Shown: positions 25,564-35,047, counted from the first letter of the stretch. The stretch: 64,000 nt of DNA from Lactobacillus intestinalis (GCF_024397795.1 NZ_CP072983.1:1116001-1180000), one strand, 5' to 3'. Program-made: numbers and translations. Notes: a model not told the origin generated them from the letters alone.

Positions 25564-25952
25564 TTTACCCTCCCAGTTACAATTTTACTTAAAGTTTCGC
25601 CCATATGAGCCCCAATATAAGCAAAGACAAAACCAAATATAATTGAACTAAAAAGATAGATCAATGCTATATCATTTAAATGAGCATCAAAATTTTTCAA
25701 CACTTCTAAGTTAAAAGTTGAAAAAGTGGTAAATGCACCAACAAATCCCGTACAAATTCCCACATTGAGCCATTCATAGAAATCTTTGAATTCAAAAAAG
25801 AAATACGTAAAAAATGCTAAGAGAAAGCATCCAATAATATTTCCCCAAAATGTACCATAAAAATGAAAATTAGTGTTTAAATATGCACGTGCCATTCCTC
25901 CAAAAAAGGCAAATCCAGCAACACTAAGATAGTTTTTTACTTTATCTGACAT
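25560..25952 (-). CDS. crcB: Fluoride ion channel subunit FluC/CrcB (first of pair)
   Basis: A 130-residue, four-helix protein with [20 protein letters not shown] and [15 protein letters not shown]. Of the two subunits, this one has the more divergent N-terminal box (GMARAYL instead of GALLRY). AGTGGGAG precedes the ATG. The usual fluoride riboswitch is absent; only 18 bases separate it from the upstream repressor gene, so control must be by that gene's promoter. Confidence 0.93.
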   Translation of the reverse strand: MSDKVKNYLSVAGFAFFGGMARAYLNTNFHFYGTFWGNIIGCFLLAFFTYFFFEFKDFYEWLNVGICTGFVGAFTTFSTFNLEVLKNFDAHLNDIALIYLFSSIIFGFVFAYIGAHMGETLSKIVTGRVK

Positions 25953-25970
25953 TGTACTCCCACTTTTTTT

Positions 25971-26408
25971 CTAGCAAATATGGTCTCCCTTTTCCAAACA
26001 ATTACATGGCACCATGTCTGGAGCCGTTTTCTTCTTATCGTCGAGCTCTTCTTCAAGAGTTGCAATATCCCGTTTGGATAAAGGAATTTCTTTCAACACT
26101 CTAATGAGCAACTCTCCCTTGTGCATATTGCACATTTTATCAAGCATTTCACTGGTTTGAGTATACATCATTTCAGTTTGACTAACAGTTGGTGAATAAA
26201 TAAATTTGCGCCCAGCTTTTTTTGTCTTTAATAAGCCTTTTTGAACTAAGCGACCCATCAAAGTCTTAATTGTTGATTCAGACCAGTCTTTTTTAGCTTG
26301 CAATTCTTTAATAACTTCACTGCTGCTAGCAGTTTCTAAAGTCCAAATAATTCGCATAACTTCCCATTCAGCGTCTGAAATATTGCCTGCTTCTTTATTT
26401 TCTACCAT
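25971..26408 (-). CDS. CopY/BlaI-family metal-responsive repressor
   Basis: A winged-helix regulator of the BlaI/MecI/CopY family: ISDAEWEVMRIIW and WSESTIKTLMGRLVQKGLL form the DNA-binding domain. The C-terminus holds CNCLEKGDHIC, close to the CopY metal site CxCx4-5CxC but with His where the third Cys would be. The ATG at 26408 fits the usual family start; the frame is open to 26456 without a clear ribosome site. It heads the fluC operon rather than a copper ATPase. I found no TACANNTGTA cop box in the flanks. Confidence 0.82.
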   Translation of the reverse strand: MVENKEAGNISDAEWEVMRIIWTLETASSSEVIKELQAKKDWSESTIKTLMGRLVQKGLLKTKKAGRKFIYSPTVSQTEMMYTQTSEMLDKMCNMHKGELLIRVLKEIPLSKRDIATLEEELDDKKKTAPDMVPCNCLEKGDHIC

Positions 26409-26461
26409 TACCATCACTCGATTTTTAAAATTCTTATTATTCCATAATAGACTCATGTAAC

Positions 26462-27277
26462 TTATAAAACAAATTTTTTCAAAGCCTTTGCAATTCCATT
26501 ATGATCATTATCATCAGTAATGTAATCAGCTCTATCTTTAATATCGCTAATTGCATTGCCCATGGCTACCTTCTTAAATTCTGGATTTTCAAACATTGAT
26601 AAATCATTTCCCTGATCACCAAAAACCATTACTTCATTTTGAGATAATTTAAGTCTTTCTGCCAAATCCATCACAGCATTTCCTTTAGAAGCACCAATGG
26701 CATTTAATTCAATACAAGTATCCAAACTATGCACGATATCATAAGATTGAAAGGCCCAATCAGGAATTGAATTCCATAGTTTTTCAATTTGGTCACTTCC
26801 GCGATTACAAGTAAAGCCAACCTTATTAAAAGTAAAGTCCTTCGGAATTTCCTCCCGATTTCTTACTCTAATTTCATTATCGGTAAAAGCTGCATTGATC
26901 TGCATTTGTACAGAAAGGTTGCGATCAAGCGTCCAAAAGCATTCCGTCGTCTCAAAATGCAAATTAACATGTGCTAATCTTTGCAAACGAAGCATAGTGT
27001 TAAAGTCTCGATAATCCATTTCTTGACTCATTAAAATCTTACCTGCTAAGTTCTGCACCACAGCTCCATTAAAGACAACTGCATATTGATCATCGCCAGA
27101 AAGACCCAACTGTTCATCAAATGGCAATACACCAGAAAGCGGTCTACCGGATGCAAGTACAACCTTAATTCCTTGGCTACTTGCAAGTTGCAAGGTTCTT
27201 TGCGTTTCTGGGGAAATGTTATTTCCACTCGTCAACAAAGTCCCATCTAAATCTACTGCAATCATTTTAATTGCCAT
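26462..27277 (-). CDS. Cof-type HAD-superfamily phosphatase
   Basis: The 271-residue hydrolase has DLDGTLL (nucleophile D9), ASGRPLSG, and GDQGNDLSMFE, with the C2-type cap of the Cof/YidA group. Such enzymes act on sugar phosphates and similar small substrates. AAGGGATG precedes the ATG. It ends 53 bases before the CopY-like gene and may be the first gene of that transcript. Confidence 0.9.
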   Translation of the reverse strand: MAIKMIAVDLDGTLLTSGNNISPETQRTLQLASSQGIKVVLASGRPLSGVLPFDEQLGLSGDDQYAVVFNGAVVQNLAGKILMSQEMDYRDFNTMLRLQRLAHVNLHFETTECFWTLDRNLSVQMQINAAFTDNEIRVRNREEIPKDFTFNKVGFTCNRGSDQIEKLWNSIPDWAFQSYDIVHSLDTCIELNAIGASKGNAVMDLAERLKLSQNEVMVFGDQGNDLSMFENPEFKKVAMGNAISDIKDRADYITDDNDHNGIAKALKKFVL

Positions 27278-27322
27278 CTAAATCATCCCTTTATCAAAAT
27301 AAGATTACATATTTTATTATAC

Positions 27323-27352
27323 AAAAAGCCGTGAGTTTCCTCACGGCTTTTT
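27323..27352 (-). terminator. Intrinsic terminator of the mannitol operon
   Basis: AAAAAGCCGTGAG-TTTC-CTCACGGCTTTTT is a strong perfect stem with tracts on both sides, 18 bases after the mtlD stop codon. Confidence 0.93.
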
Positions 27353-27369
27353 ACTTGAATATACCTTAA

Positions 27370-28539
27370 CTAATTCTTTTTATCATTTTCAGCATTGTTA
27401 TATGATTCAACAATTTCTTCAACTAATGCTGGATCATCTTTCAAGCCAGTAGTTTCTACAATGACATCCTTCAAATCTTCATTCTTAAGCATGTCCATCA
27501 ACTTGACACTTTCCTTATCCTTTGGTTCATCAAAGTGATAGATTCTACCAACAGTTTCCATTAAGGCGCTGTAGTCTAACCCTCTTTCCTTCAATTCACG
27601 AATTGGACGGATAAATCTTTCATTGTAGCCTAACTTGCGGATAGGAGTTCTACCTACACGAGCAATGTCATCGGAAATGTATGGGTTTTGGAATCTGCTC
27701 AAAATCTTGTTGTGGTATTCTTCCAGGCTTTCTTCAGTGAATTCCTTGTTCCACTTGTGGTATAACAATGAACGAGTTTCGCTCAAAACTCTCTTAACTT
27801 GCTTTAAAACAAATGGATCCTTAATTGCATCCCCGATTGTTTCATACCCAAGGCTCTTACCAGTGTAAGCAACAGTTGCGTGACCAGTATTTACTGAGAA
27901 GAGCTTTCTTTCAATATAAGGTTCAAGGTCTGGAGCATAATCTACACCCTTCAACTTAATATCCTTATTCTTCATTTGGCTTTCGTCAATAACCCATTCC
28001 TTGAAGTCCTCAACTGAAACAAATAATGGATCCTCATTGTGTTGAATTGGAACAATTCTATCTACAGCGGCATTAGGGAAGCCAATGTATTTATCAACTT
28101 CTGGCTTAATATCATCGTCTAAGTGCTTGTAAACTTCTTCTTTCAAGTGTTCAGAACCACCGATCATATTTTCACAAGCGATAACATCAAGTGGTTGAGT
28201 ATTGCCAGATTTAATTCTTTCAGTTAAACCTTGGGCAATAAGTGGAGCAATAAGAGCCAAAATCTTCGGACCAATCGCGGTTGTAATCATATCTGTAGAT
28301 TTAATTGCTTCAATTACCTTTTCTGGATTCTTAGCATTGTTAATCCCATCAACGTTTGAAACATGGATTCTCTTCTTGCCAGGGGCTGCTAATTCAATAT
28401 CGTATTCCCCGCGCTTATTTAATTCATCAATAATAGTTTCATTTACATCGACAAAGTCAATACCAAAACCATTATCTGCTAAAGTTTCACCAATAAATCC
28501 ACGACCAATGTTACCTGCACCAAAATGTACTGCTCTCAT
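27370..28539 (-). CDS. mtlD: Mannitol-1-phosphate 5-dehydrogenase
   Basis: Oxidises mannitol-1-phosphate to fructose-6-phosphate with NAD+, the last step of mannitol entry into glycolysis. It has 389 residues. The Rossmann motif [15 protein letters not shown] starts at residue 3, and the catalytic region includes [12 protein letters not shown]. It is the last gene of mtlA-mtlF-mtlD, starting 2 bases after mtlF, before a strong terminator. Confidence 0.96.
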   Translation of the reverse strand: MRAVHFGAGNIGRGFIGETLADNGFGIDFVDVNETIIDELNKRGEYDIELAAPGKKRIHVSNVDGINNAKNPEKVIEAIKSTDMITTAIGPKILALIAPLIAQGLTERIKSGNTQPLDVIACENMIGGSEHLKEEVYKHLDDDIKPEVDKYIGFPNAAVDRIVPIQHNEDPLFVSVEDFKEWVIDESQMKNKDIKLKGVDYAPDLEPYIERKLFSVNTGHATVAYTGKSLGYETIGDAIKDPFVLKQVKRVLSETRSLLYHKWNKEFTEESLEEYHNKILSRFQNPYISDDIARVGRTPIRKLGYNERFIRPIRELKERGLDYSALMETVGRIYHFDEPKDKESVKLMDMLKNEDLKDVIVETTGLKDDPALVEEIVESYNNAENDKKN

Positions 28540-28541
28540 CT

Positions 28542-28988
28542 TTAATCTCCTACTTCTTTCAATAAATCTATTACTTCTTGTGGTGATTGTGCGTCAGCTA
28601 ATTTGGCAACGTTTGAAACATCACTACAGAAAATTGCAATCTGTGATAAAAGGTTTAAGTGTTCATTATTTAAACCTGCAATTCCAAAGACAACGGTTAC
28701 AAGTTGTTCAGTATCGTCATCCGGATTACTAAAATCAACACCCATTGGAATTTGCACGACTGAAATTCCGGTTTTCTTGATATGCTTTTTACCTTCATCA
28801 GTGCCATGAGGGATGGCAATAAAGTTTCCCATATAAGTTGAAACATCATTGTTTCTAGCAATCATTGAATCAATATATCCAGGCTCAACACATCCACCAT
28901 CAACCAGAAGCTGACCGGCCATGCGAATGGCTTGATCACGGGTTGGCACATCTTGATTCAACTTAATCATATTTGTTTGTAACTTCAC
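28542..28988 (-). CDS. mtlF: Mannitol-specific PTS enzyme IIA
   Basis: Takes phosphate from HPr and passes it to the IIB domain of MtlA. The phosphorylated histidine is in [15 protein letters not shown] (H61). It has 148 residues, typical for a separate EIIA-Mtl. Translation begins at GTG 28988 with AAGGGATGAG upstream; an ATG six codons later is possible. It lies 15 bases after mtlA. Confidence 0.94.
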   Translation of the reverse strand: MKLQTNMIKLNQDVPTRDQAIRMAGQLLVDGGCVEPGYIDSMIARNNDVSTYMGNFIAIPHGTDEGKKHIKKTGISVVQIPMGVDFSNPDDDTEQLVTVVFGIAGLNNEHLNLLSQIAIFCSDVSNVAKLADAQSPQEVIDLLKEVGD

Positions 28989-29003
28989 TTATCTCATCCC
29001 TTT

Positions 29004-30785
29004 CTAGCTTAACTTATCGATAATTTCTTTAAGCTTCTTATCTTTAAGAAGATCATCAACAACCACAATTTGAATATCACTATAACGAACCGCCAAATTC
29101 TTCTTAGCAGCTGGAGTAACAATTACTAAATGACTTGGATCATCATCTAATTCATTAATTCTGATTGCCTTGACTGGAGTCTTTTTACCAGCTTTCTTCA
29201 TTGCGTTTTCAAACAAGTTAGTTGCCATTGTAGCTGAACCAATATGTTGATCATGGCGAATGAAGTCGACTTCTTTAACTTTACTGAAATCAATTCCTTC
29301 AAGTGAACCATTAGCTGGCTTCTTTTCAGTGGACTTAGGCTTATCTTGAACTTGAGTCAAAGCTTTAAAGTTAGCAACAATTGCATCGTATTTTGGACTG
29401 CTTAAGAAGTTGCCAACAGCAACATGCATTGCATCTGGAGTCTTTTGACAAGCACGGTCAGCTAATTCTTCTTGAGTTACAACTAATAATCCTGGTTCAT
29501 CTTTCAAGTTTCTAACAGCAGTATTAGTTACAGGGATATTAATGCCTGCTTTCTTGAATTTATCACGAAGAAGTGAGGCACCCATTGCAGATGATCCCAT
29601 TCCGGCATCACAAGCAAAGATAACTTTCTTAATATCTTTGTATGAAGTTACTGAGTCATGAGCAGATTGTTCACTTGGCATCTTAGTACCCTTTGATTCT
29701 GCTTTCATTGATTCCATCTCTTTTTGTTTGGCAGCTAAATCAGCTCCATCACCTTTATCGTTCTTAAGAATAATTGCAGCTACGATGAATGAAACAATTG
29801 CAGCTCCAAGAACACCGACAATGTTACCTAAGTATGAGCCTTTTGCGGAAACAAGCAAAATAGCTAAAATTGAGCCTGGAGAAGCGGCAGCCTTTAATCC
29901 CCCATTAAGAGTTGTAAATAATGCCGTACCAGTTACACCACCACAAATTGCAGCGATGATTAAAGATGGTTTCATCAATACGTATGGGAAGTAGATTTCA
30001 TGAACCCCACCGAAGAATTCAATAATTGCAGCACCTGGAGCCGAACTCTTAGAACTGCCTTTACCAAAGAACATAAATGCAAGTAAAATTCCAAGACCAG
30101 GGCCTGGATTTGATTCCATCAAGAATAGAACTGATTTACCAACTTCAGAAGCTTGTTGAATTCCAAGTGGTACCAAAATACCATTACCAATCGCATTGTT
30201 TAAGAACAAAACCTTAGCAGGTTCAATGATGATATTAGCAAGTGGCAATAGGTGAACACGTATAATTGCATCAACACCAACACTTGCCCAATGGCTTCCC
30301 CACATCATAACTGGGTTAATGATGAAGTAAGCGAAAATCGCTAAAATCATTCCCAAAATACCAAGTGAGAAGTTATTATAGATCATTTCAAATCCTGATT
30401 TGATCTTATCTCTACATGCATTGTCTAAAGTCTTTAAGCACCAACCACTGAGTGGACCCATAATCATGGCTCCCAAGAACATTGGTTGAGTTGTACCAAC
30501 AATTACACCAAGAGTACCGATAGCACCAATAACGGCACCTCTTTCATCGTCGACCATCCGACCACCTGTATAACCAATTAAAAGTGGCAACAAGTAAATC
30601 AACATTGGTTGAACTAATTTGTTAATTTGTGCGTTTGGGAACCAACCATTTGGTGTCATGAAAATCGCAGCGGTAAGTCCCCAAGCAATGATGGCACCGA
30701 TGTTTGGCATAATCATCCCAGACAAAGCAGTACCAAACTTTTGAACCTTCACTTTAACTGAAGAGCTTTTCTTTGCTTGAGCCAT
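29004..30785 (-). CDS. mtlA: Mannitol-specific PTS enzyme IICB with an extra C-terminal IIB-like domain
   Basis: Transports and phosphorylates mannitol. The membrane IIC domain (about 15-345) contains GGVHEIYFPYVLMKP; the IIB domain (about 385-480) carries phospho-cysteine C392 in FACDAGMGSSAMG. A linker rich in Lys leads to a further domain of about 90 residues (504-593) that aligns with IIB (GSATMATNLF against GSSAMGASLL) but has no cysteine at the active position. The normal IICB length is nearer 480. GGGGAG precedes the ATG. The promoter has a cre site and a palindrome. Confidence 0.93.
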   Translation of the reverse strand: MAQAKKSSSVKVKVQKFGTALSGMIMPNIGAIIAWGLTAAIFMTPNGWFPNAQINKLVQPMLIYLLPLLIGYTGGRMVDDERGAVIGAIGTLGVIVGTTQPMFLGAMIMGPLSGWCLKTLDNACRDKIKSGFEMIYNNFSLGILGMILAIFAYFIINPVMMWGSHWASVGVDAIIRVHLLPLANIIIEPAKVLFLNNAIGNGILVPLGIQQASEVGKSVLFLMESNPGPGLGILLAFMFFGKGSSKSSAPGAAIIEFFGGVHEIYFPYVLMKPSLIIAAICGGVTGTALFTTLNGGLKAAASPGSILAILLVSAKGSYLGNIVGVLGAAIVSFIVAAIILKNDKGDGADLAAKQKEMESMKAESKGTKMPSEQSAHDSVTSYKDIKKVIFACDAGMGSSAMGASLLRDKFKKAGINIPVTNTAVRNLKDEPGLLVVTQEELADRACQKTPDAMHVAVGNFLSSPKYDAIVANFKALTQVQDKPKSTEKKPANGSLEGIDFSKVKEVDFIRHDQHIGSATMATNLFENAMKKAGKKTPVKAIRINELDDDPSHLVIVTPAAKKNLAVRYSDIQIVVVDDLLKDKKLKEIIDKLS

Positions 30786-30817
30786 TAGTTTTTTCTCCCC
30801 TCTTTTATCTTACATTC

Positions 30818-30831
30818 TTATCGTACGATAA
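30818..30831. promoter_or_regulatory. 14-bp palindrome at the mtlA start of transcription
   Basis: TTATCGTACGATAA is perfectly self-complementary. It overlaps the end of the likely -10 (TAATTA, 30829-30834 on the minus strand) and the probable start point, the place for a second operator besides the cre. Confidence 0.45.
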
Positions 30832-30833
30832 TT

Positions 30834-30847
30834 AGTAAGCGTTTACA
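30834..30847 (-). promoter_or_regulatory. CcpA site (cre) in the mtlA promoter
   Basis: On the minus strand TGTAAACGCTTACT matches TGNAANCGNTNNCA in all but the last fixed base. It lies inside the 17-bp spacer between TTGATT (-35) and TAATTA (-10). Catabolite repression of mannitol use is the expected effect. Confidence 0.7.
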
Positions 30848-30854
30848 ATCTAAT

Positions 30855-30890
30855 CAAAATAGAACTCTGACACAATAAAATGTGTCAGAG
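30855..30890 (-). terminator. Terminator of mtlR
   Basis: CTCTGACACA-6 bases-TGTGTCAGAG is a perfect 10-bp stem, followed on the minus strand by TTCTATTTT. It isolates mtlR from the mtlA promoter. Confidence 0.75.
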
Positions 30891-30908
30891 CTTGTTAAAT
30901 TATTCACG

Positions 30909-32987
30909 TTATTCCAATTTTCTCTTTAGTTCTTGCAAATATTGGCTTGAAATAGCATTTTTGATTTGATCTTGATCACCATTAGTAAAAAGGCGCAAAT
31001 TAGCATCGTTCATAATTATCATACTTGAGATTAAACTCATTACTTCTTGTTCAGCATCAGACAGTTCTGCTGGTCCGAGCATCAATAAGATCCTGCTTAC
31101 TTCAATTTCATTATGATCCATTGATTTCAATACAATCTCATTATCTAGATCAAAAATCATAAACGTACAACGTTTAATTTCATGACTACTAGTATGAAGA
31201 AGAGCTAAATGACTATTTGGAATTCCAACTGGAGCCAACTGAATTCGCTTGAGGATTTTTTTAGCCACTGGAAGTTGCTTCGTAATCAAATTACGTCCTG
31301 TATGTACCAAACATTCTTGAACCACTGCAATTAAATCAGTTGCATTATATCTGAGTGTTTGAACTTTAATGCTATTTACCAAATCTGCACAAAATAATGT
31401 CCCAATCGAAATTTTGGAAAGTTCTTTAGTTGCATGTTTAGTTTTGCTGGAACTGAAAACAGGCTGATTAACAAGAGGATATTTTCTTTCGTAATCCTTT
31501 AAGTAATTCTTAATTCGAATAATTTCATCATCTAAAAGCAACGGACTCACTAATTGATAAGATCTTGAAAATCCCTTTAATTCCAGTGTTGATAAAATTA
31601 AATCATACTTTTGTAAATCAATATTTACTAAATCAGAGACTTTGCTTAATTTAATCTGCTTAATTTCTGGCAACTCTTGCTTCAATCTTGCTTTTAAAAT
31701 AGCAGAAGTTCCGATCCCATTTTCACAGATTACTAGTGCATTAAATTGTTGGTGATTCTCAAAATTAGTAAATTCATTAGCAAAATAGAGCAACAATAGC
31801 TGCATTTCTGAACTAGTTATCTTATCTGTAGGAAACTCTTGCTGCCAAGCTTGCTGAATAACCGTATAAAGTTTAGCAAAGCGCTTACTTAAGCCAGCCA
31901 AAGTTTCTATTCGAGCGTTAGGAAGAGGGGTAACTCGATGCTGGGTTAGACCAATAATATGACGGGTTAAACGGTTAACAAAAGTTGTATTCTTTTGAAA
32001 ATTCCACTGCATCTTCTCGGAAACAATACGTACAAAATTCTTCACTCTAATGGAAGCAGCTAACTCATAATCACTATCATAATGAAGTTTAGTTTGTTTC
32101 GTATCACTAGCCATAACTTTATTTGCTAAATAAGTCACATCGGTTTGATCAACTTTAAGAGCCATTTTCTCGGTAATTAAAGCCATAAAGCGAAAAACAA
32201 ATCCCTGATATTTTAAAGAACCTGGTTCTAAATCCACCTTTTCAATAGTAAAACCAGCCTTAATCCGCGTTAAGGATACTGCAAAGATCAAAATGAGTTC
32301 GATCAATTGATGATCAGAATCCAATTCAATATTTGGAATAATCGATTTAGTTAAAGCTTTTCGCGTTTCAAACAAAAGATCTCTTGAAATAATTTGTAAA
32401 AAGAAATTGTTGCTCTTTAGCTGGGTATGATTTAAATAATGAAAAAAGTCATAGTCATTGATTTCGCTCAATAAAATCCCCACTAAAACTTGGCGCCGCT
32501 CACTTTCACTAGCTTCAACGTATACTCCAACGCTCTTTTTACGAATTAAATTAATTTTATATTCTGCCAAAGATTTTTCAACAATATCTAAATCATTCTG
32601 AATAGTGGCTTCACTAACATTTAAATCCAAAGCAAATTGAATAATCTTTTTAGGTTCGTCATTTAAAAGCAGAATCGCAGCTAAGGCATTCTCTCTTCTT
32701 TCCACAGACATCGAAGATTGAATCTTGGTCTTCTTAACTGCCAAAATCAACTTATTAAGAGCTTCCTTGTTACCTTCAACTCCATATTTTCTTTTTTTAT
32801 TAACTAAATTTAGTTCATCCGTGGCCAGAACATCTTTTAATTCTTTAAACTCACGATAAATTGTCCTTCGACTAACATTTAAGCGATTCTCTAGCTCTTT
32901 AACACTAATTCCCTCTTCACTGGTAATCAATAAAGAAAGAATATCTTTTTGTCTTTCTGTAAGTATCATTGTTTTGCTCAACTTCAC
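30909..32987 (-). CDS. mtlR: Mannitol operon activator MtlR (PRD regulator)
   Basis: The 692-residue regulator has an N-terminal HTH_11 (TERQKDILSLLITSEEG; VSRRTIYREFKEL), a second Mga-like HTH, two PRD domains carrying the histidines phosphorylated by the PTS, an EIIB-Gat-like domain (about 415-500) with CENGIGTSAI, and a C-terminal EIIA-like domain with PNSHLALLHTSSHE. Phosphorylation sets its activity. It starts with GTG and AAGGA. It is upstream of mtlA but has its own terminator, so it forms a separate transcript; in other Firmicutes it often lies inside the operon. Confidence 0.92.
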   Translation of the reverse strand: MKLSKTMILTERQKDILSLLITSEEGISVKELENRLNVSRRTIYREFKELKDVLATDELNLVNKKRKYGVEGNKEALNKLILAVKKTKIQSSMSVERRENALAAILLLNDEPKKIIQFALDLNVSEATIQNDLDIVEKSLAEYKINLIRKKSVGVYVEASESERRQVLVGILLSEINDYDFFHYLNHTQLKSNNFFLQIISRDLLFETRKALTKSIIPNIELDSDHQLIELILIFAVSLTRIKAGFTIEKVDLEPGSLKYQGFVFRFMALITEKMALKVDQTDVTYLANKVMASDTKQTKLHYDSDYELAASIRVKNFVRIVSEKMQWNFQKNTTFVNRLTRHIIGLTQHRVTPLPNARIETLAGLSKRFAKLYTVIQQAWQQEFPTDKITSSEMQLLLLYFANEFTNFENHQQFNALVICENGIGTSAILKARLKQELPEIKQIKLSKVSDLVNIDLQKYDLILSTLELKGFSRSYQLVSPLLLDDEIIRIKNYLKDYERKYPLVNQPVFSSSKTKHATKELSKISIGTLFCADLVNSIKVQTLRYNATDLIAVVQECLVHTGRNLITKQLPVAKKILKRIQLAPVGIPNSHLALLHTSSHEIKRCTFMIFDLDNEIVLKSMDHNEIEVSRILLMLGPAELSDAEQEVMSLISSMIIMNDANLRLFTNGDQDQIKNAISSQYLQELKRKLE

Positions 32988-33011
32988 TTTTTTCCTTAAT
33001 TATACAAAACA

Positions 33012-33049
33012 ACAAAAAAAGAAGGTAGGCTTCTAAAAGTCTACCTTCT
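33012..33049 (-). terminator. Intrinsic terminator of glmS
   Basis: On the minus strand AGAAGGTAG and CTACCTTCT form a 9-bp stem, closed further by a GC pair, followed by a T run of seven. Confidence 0.88.
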
Positions 33050-33066
33050 AAGTATTTATTTAGTAA

Positions 33067-34878
33067 TTATTCAACAGTTACACTCTTAGCCAAGTTACGA
33101 GGCTTATCAACATCTAAACCCTTATCCTTAGAAGCGTAGTATGCAAGAAGTTGAGTTGGAACTACAGTCAAAAGTGCTGACATGTAGTAGTTAATTTCTG
33201 GTAAAACAATAGTGTCGTCACTATTGGCAAATTCTTTACCAACAATAGTAATGATACTTGCCCCACGAGAAACAACTTCTTGAATGTTACCACGAGTAAG
33301 GTCAGCAGTAACTGGATCATTAATCAAAGCAATAACTGGAGTATCCTTTTCAATCAACGAAATAGTACCATGCTTAAGTTCAGCAGCAGCGAATCCTTCA
33401 GTTTGAATGTAGGAAACTTCCTTTAACTTCAATGCACCTTCCAAAGCAACAGCGTGATCAATTCCACGACCAATGTAGAAAGCATTTCTTGACTTAACCA
33501 AGTACTTATCAGCTAATTCTTTGATCTTTTCTTTACCATCTACGATTTGTTGGATTCCTTCAGCAGCAATTGCCAAGTCATGCTTCAAGTTCCAGTCTTT
33601 AGCTTCTTGATTACCAAGCTTTTCACCTAAAGCCTTAGCCAAAACAGCTTGTAAGGCAACTTGAGCAGTGTAGGCCTTAGTTGAGGCAACGGCAATTTCA
33701 GGACCAGCATCTAAAAGCATAGTGTAGTTAGCTTCACGAGATAAAGTTGAACCTTCAACGTTAGTCATGGTCAAACTTGGAATACCACGCTTGTTAGCTT
33801 CCTTCAATACAACACGTGAGTCAGCAGTTTCTCCAGATTGAGTTAAGAAAATGAAGAATGGGTGCTTGCTCATCATTGGGAAGTGATAACCAGCTTCTGA
33901 AGCATAGCCAACTTCTGTAGGAATACCAGTGTAGTGTTCAAAAATTGACTTACCCACGAGGCCTGCGTGGTAACTAGTCCCTGCAGCAAAGATATAAAGA
34001 CGATCAGCTTTAGAAATTGCATCAACAATATCTTGATCAACTTTTGGCTTACCATTTTCATCAAGGTAGTTTTGTGACATATGGCGCATAACACCAGGTT
34101 GTTCATCAATTTCCTTTAACATGTAAAATTCATATGCACCCTTTGAAGCAGCATTTGGATCGATGTTCAATACGTGTGGTTCACGGTCAACTTTCTTTCC
34201 ATCTACAGTTTCAATAGTGTATGAATCTTTAGTAATGTCACCAACATCACCATCTTGTAAGTCAACGAAAGTCTTAGTTTGGTCTAAAACAGAAATTGCA
34301 TCAGATGCAATAATATTAAAGCCATCACCCAATCCCAGCATCATTGGTGACTTATTTTTTGCAATAAATACGTGATCCGGTTCAGTGTTATCAACTAATA
34401 AGAATGCGTATGAACCTTTAACAAGCTTCAAAGCTTCTTTAAATGCTGAAAATGCATCTAAATTCTTTTCACGTGCAATTTTACTAATTAATTGAACTAC
34501 AACTTCAGTATCTGTATCTGAATGGAAATCTACACCTTCTAAGTACTTTTCCTTTAATTCAGTGTAATTTTCAATCACACCGTTGTGAACCAAGTAAAAG
34601 CGCTTAGTTTCATCAAAATGTGGGTGAGCATTGTCAACAGTTGGCTTACCGTGAGTAGCCCAACGAGTATGACCAATTCCTACTAAACCTTCTTCATCAG
34701 GAGTAAGTTTTTCTTTTAAGTTTGAAATACGACCTACGGCCTTAGTTAAATATTCATCGCCATTTAAGTCATTCAAGTAAATACCTGCTGAATCGTAGCC
34801 ACGGTATTCAAGATTAGTTAAGCCATTTAAAATAATATCTTTGGCTGGTTTACCAACGACACCAACAATTCCACACAT
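33067..34878 (-). CDS. glmS: Glutamine-fructose-6-phosphate aminotransferase (isomerising)
   Basis: Makes glucosamine-6-phosphate from fructose-6-phosphate and glutamine, committing sugar to peptidoglycan. The N-terminal glutaminase starts MCGIVGVVG with nucleophile Cys2; HTRWATHG and DSDTEVVVQL follow. Two SIS domains bind the sugar, and the C-terminus is DKPRNLAKSVTVE as in all GlmS. It has 603 residues. The leader does not look like the glmS ribozyme; instead two NagR-like palindromes sit near the start. The Shine-Dalgarno AAAGGAG lies beside one of them. Confidence 0.98.
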   Translation of the reverse strand: MCGIVGVVGKPAKDIILNGLTNLEYRGYDSAGIYLNDLNGDEYLTKAVGRISNLKEKLTPDEEGLVGIGHTRWATHGKPTVDNAHPHFDETKRFYLVHNGVIENYTELKEKYLEGVDFHSDTDTEVVVQLISKIAREKNLDAFSAFKEALKLVKGSYAFLLVDNTEPDHVFIAKNKSPMMLGLGDGFNIIASDAISVLDQTKTFVDLQDGDVGDITKDSYTIETVDGKKVDREPHVLNIDPNAASKGAYEFYMLKEIDEQPGVMRHMSQNYLDENGKPKVDQDIVDAISKADRLYIFAAGTSYHAGLVGKSIFEHYTGIPTEVGYASEAGYHFPMMSKHPFFIFLTQSGETADSRVVLKEANKRGIPSLTMTNVEGSTLSREANYTMLLDAGPEIAVASTKAYTAQVALQAVLAKALGEKLGNQEAKDWNLKHDLAIAAEGIQQIVDGKEKIKELADKYLVKSRNAFYIGRGIDHAVALEGALKLKEVSYIQTEGFAAAELKHGTISLIEKDTPVIALINDPVTADLTRGNIQEVVSRGASIITIVGKEFANSDDTIVLPEINYYMSALLTVVPTQLLAYYASKDKGLDVDKPRNLAKSVTVE

Positions 34879-34890
34879 ATATTTTTCTCC

Positions 34891-34930
34891 TTTGGTCTAG
34901 TTCAATTTTATCTAAATGGACTAGTTAATT
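34891..34930 (-). promoter_or_regulatory. Two NagR/YvoA-like operator sites upstream of glmS
   Basis: TTTGGTCTAGTTCAAT (34891-34906) and AATGGACTAGTTAATT (34915-34930) both resemble the GntR-family NagR site AATGGTCTAGACCATT, and their centres are 24 bp apart. The first touches the ribosome binding site. No nagR gene is in the window. Inference from consensus only. Confidence 0.45.
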
Positions 34931-35011
34931 CTTATTGTTACAAGTGCAATCATAGCCTTTTTTATCAAATCGGTCAAGAAGAAAGTTGCAAAATTGGTAT
35001 ATTATTTTTAA

Positions 35012-35047
35012 ATAAAAAAATAGACCTAGGACTTACCTAGATCTATT
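35012..35047 (-). terminator. Intrinsic terminator of the murB-pot-cda-glmM unit
   Basis: On the minus strand AATAGATCTAGG pairs with CCTAGGTCTATT (one G-U pair), followed by seven T. It ends the transcript after glmM. Confidence 0.87.

Noticed and set aside
25953..26000. Fluoride riboswitch before the fluC pair
   Set aside because: Only 18 bases separate the upstream repressor gene from the first fluC gene, so no riboswitch fits there.
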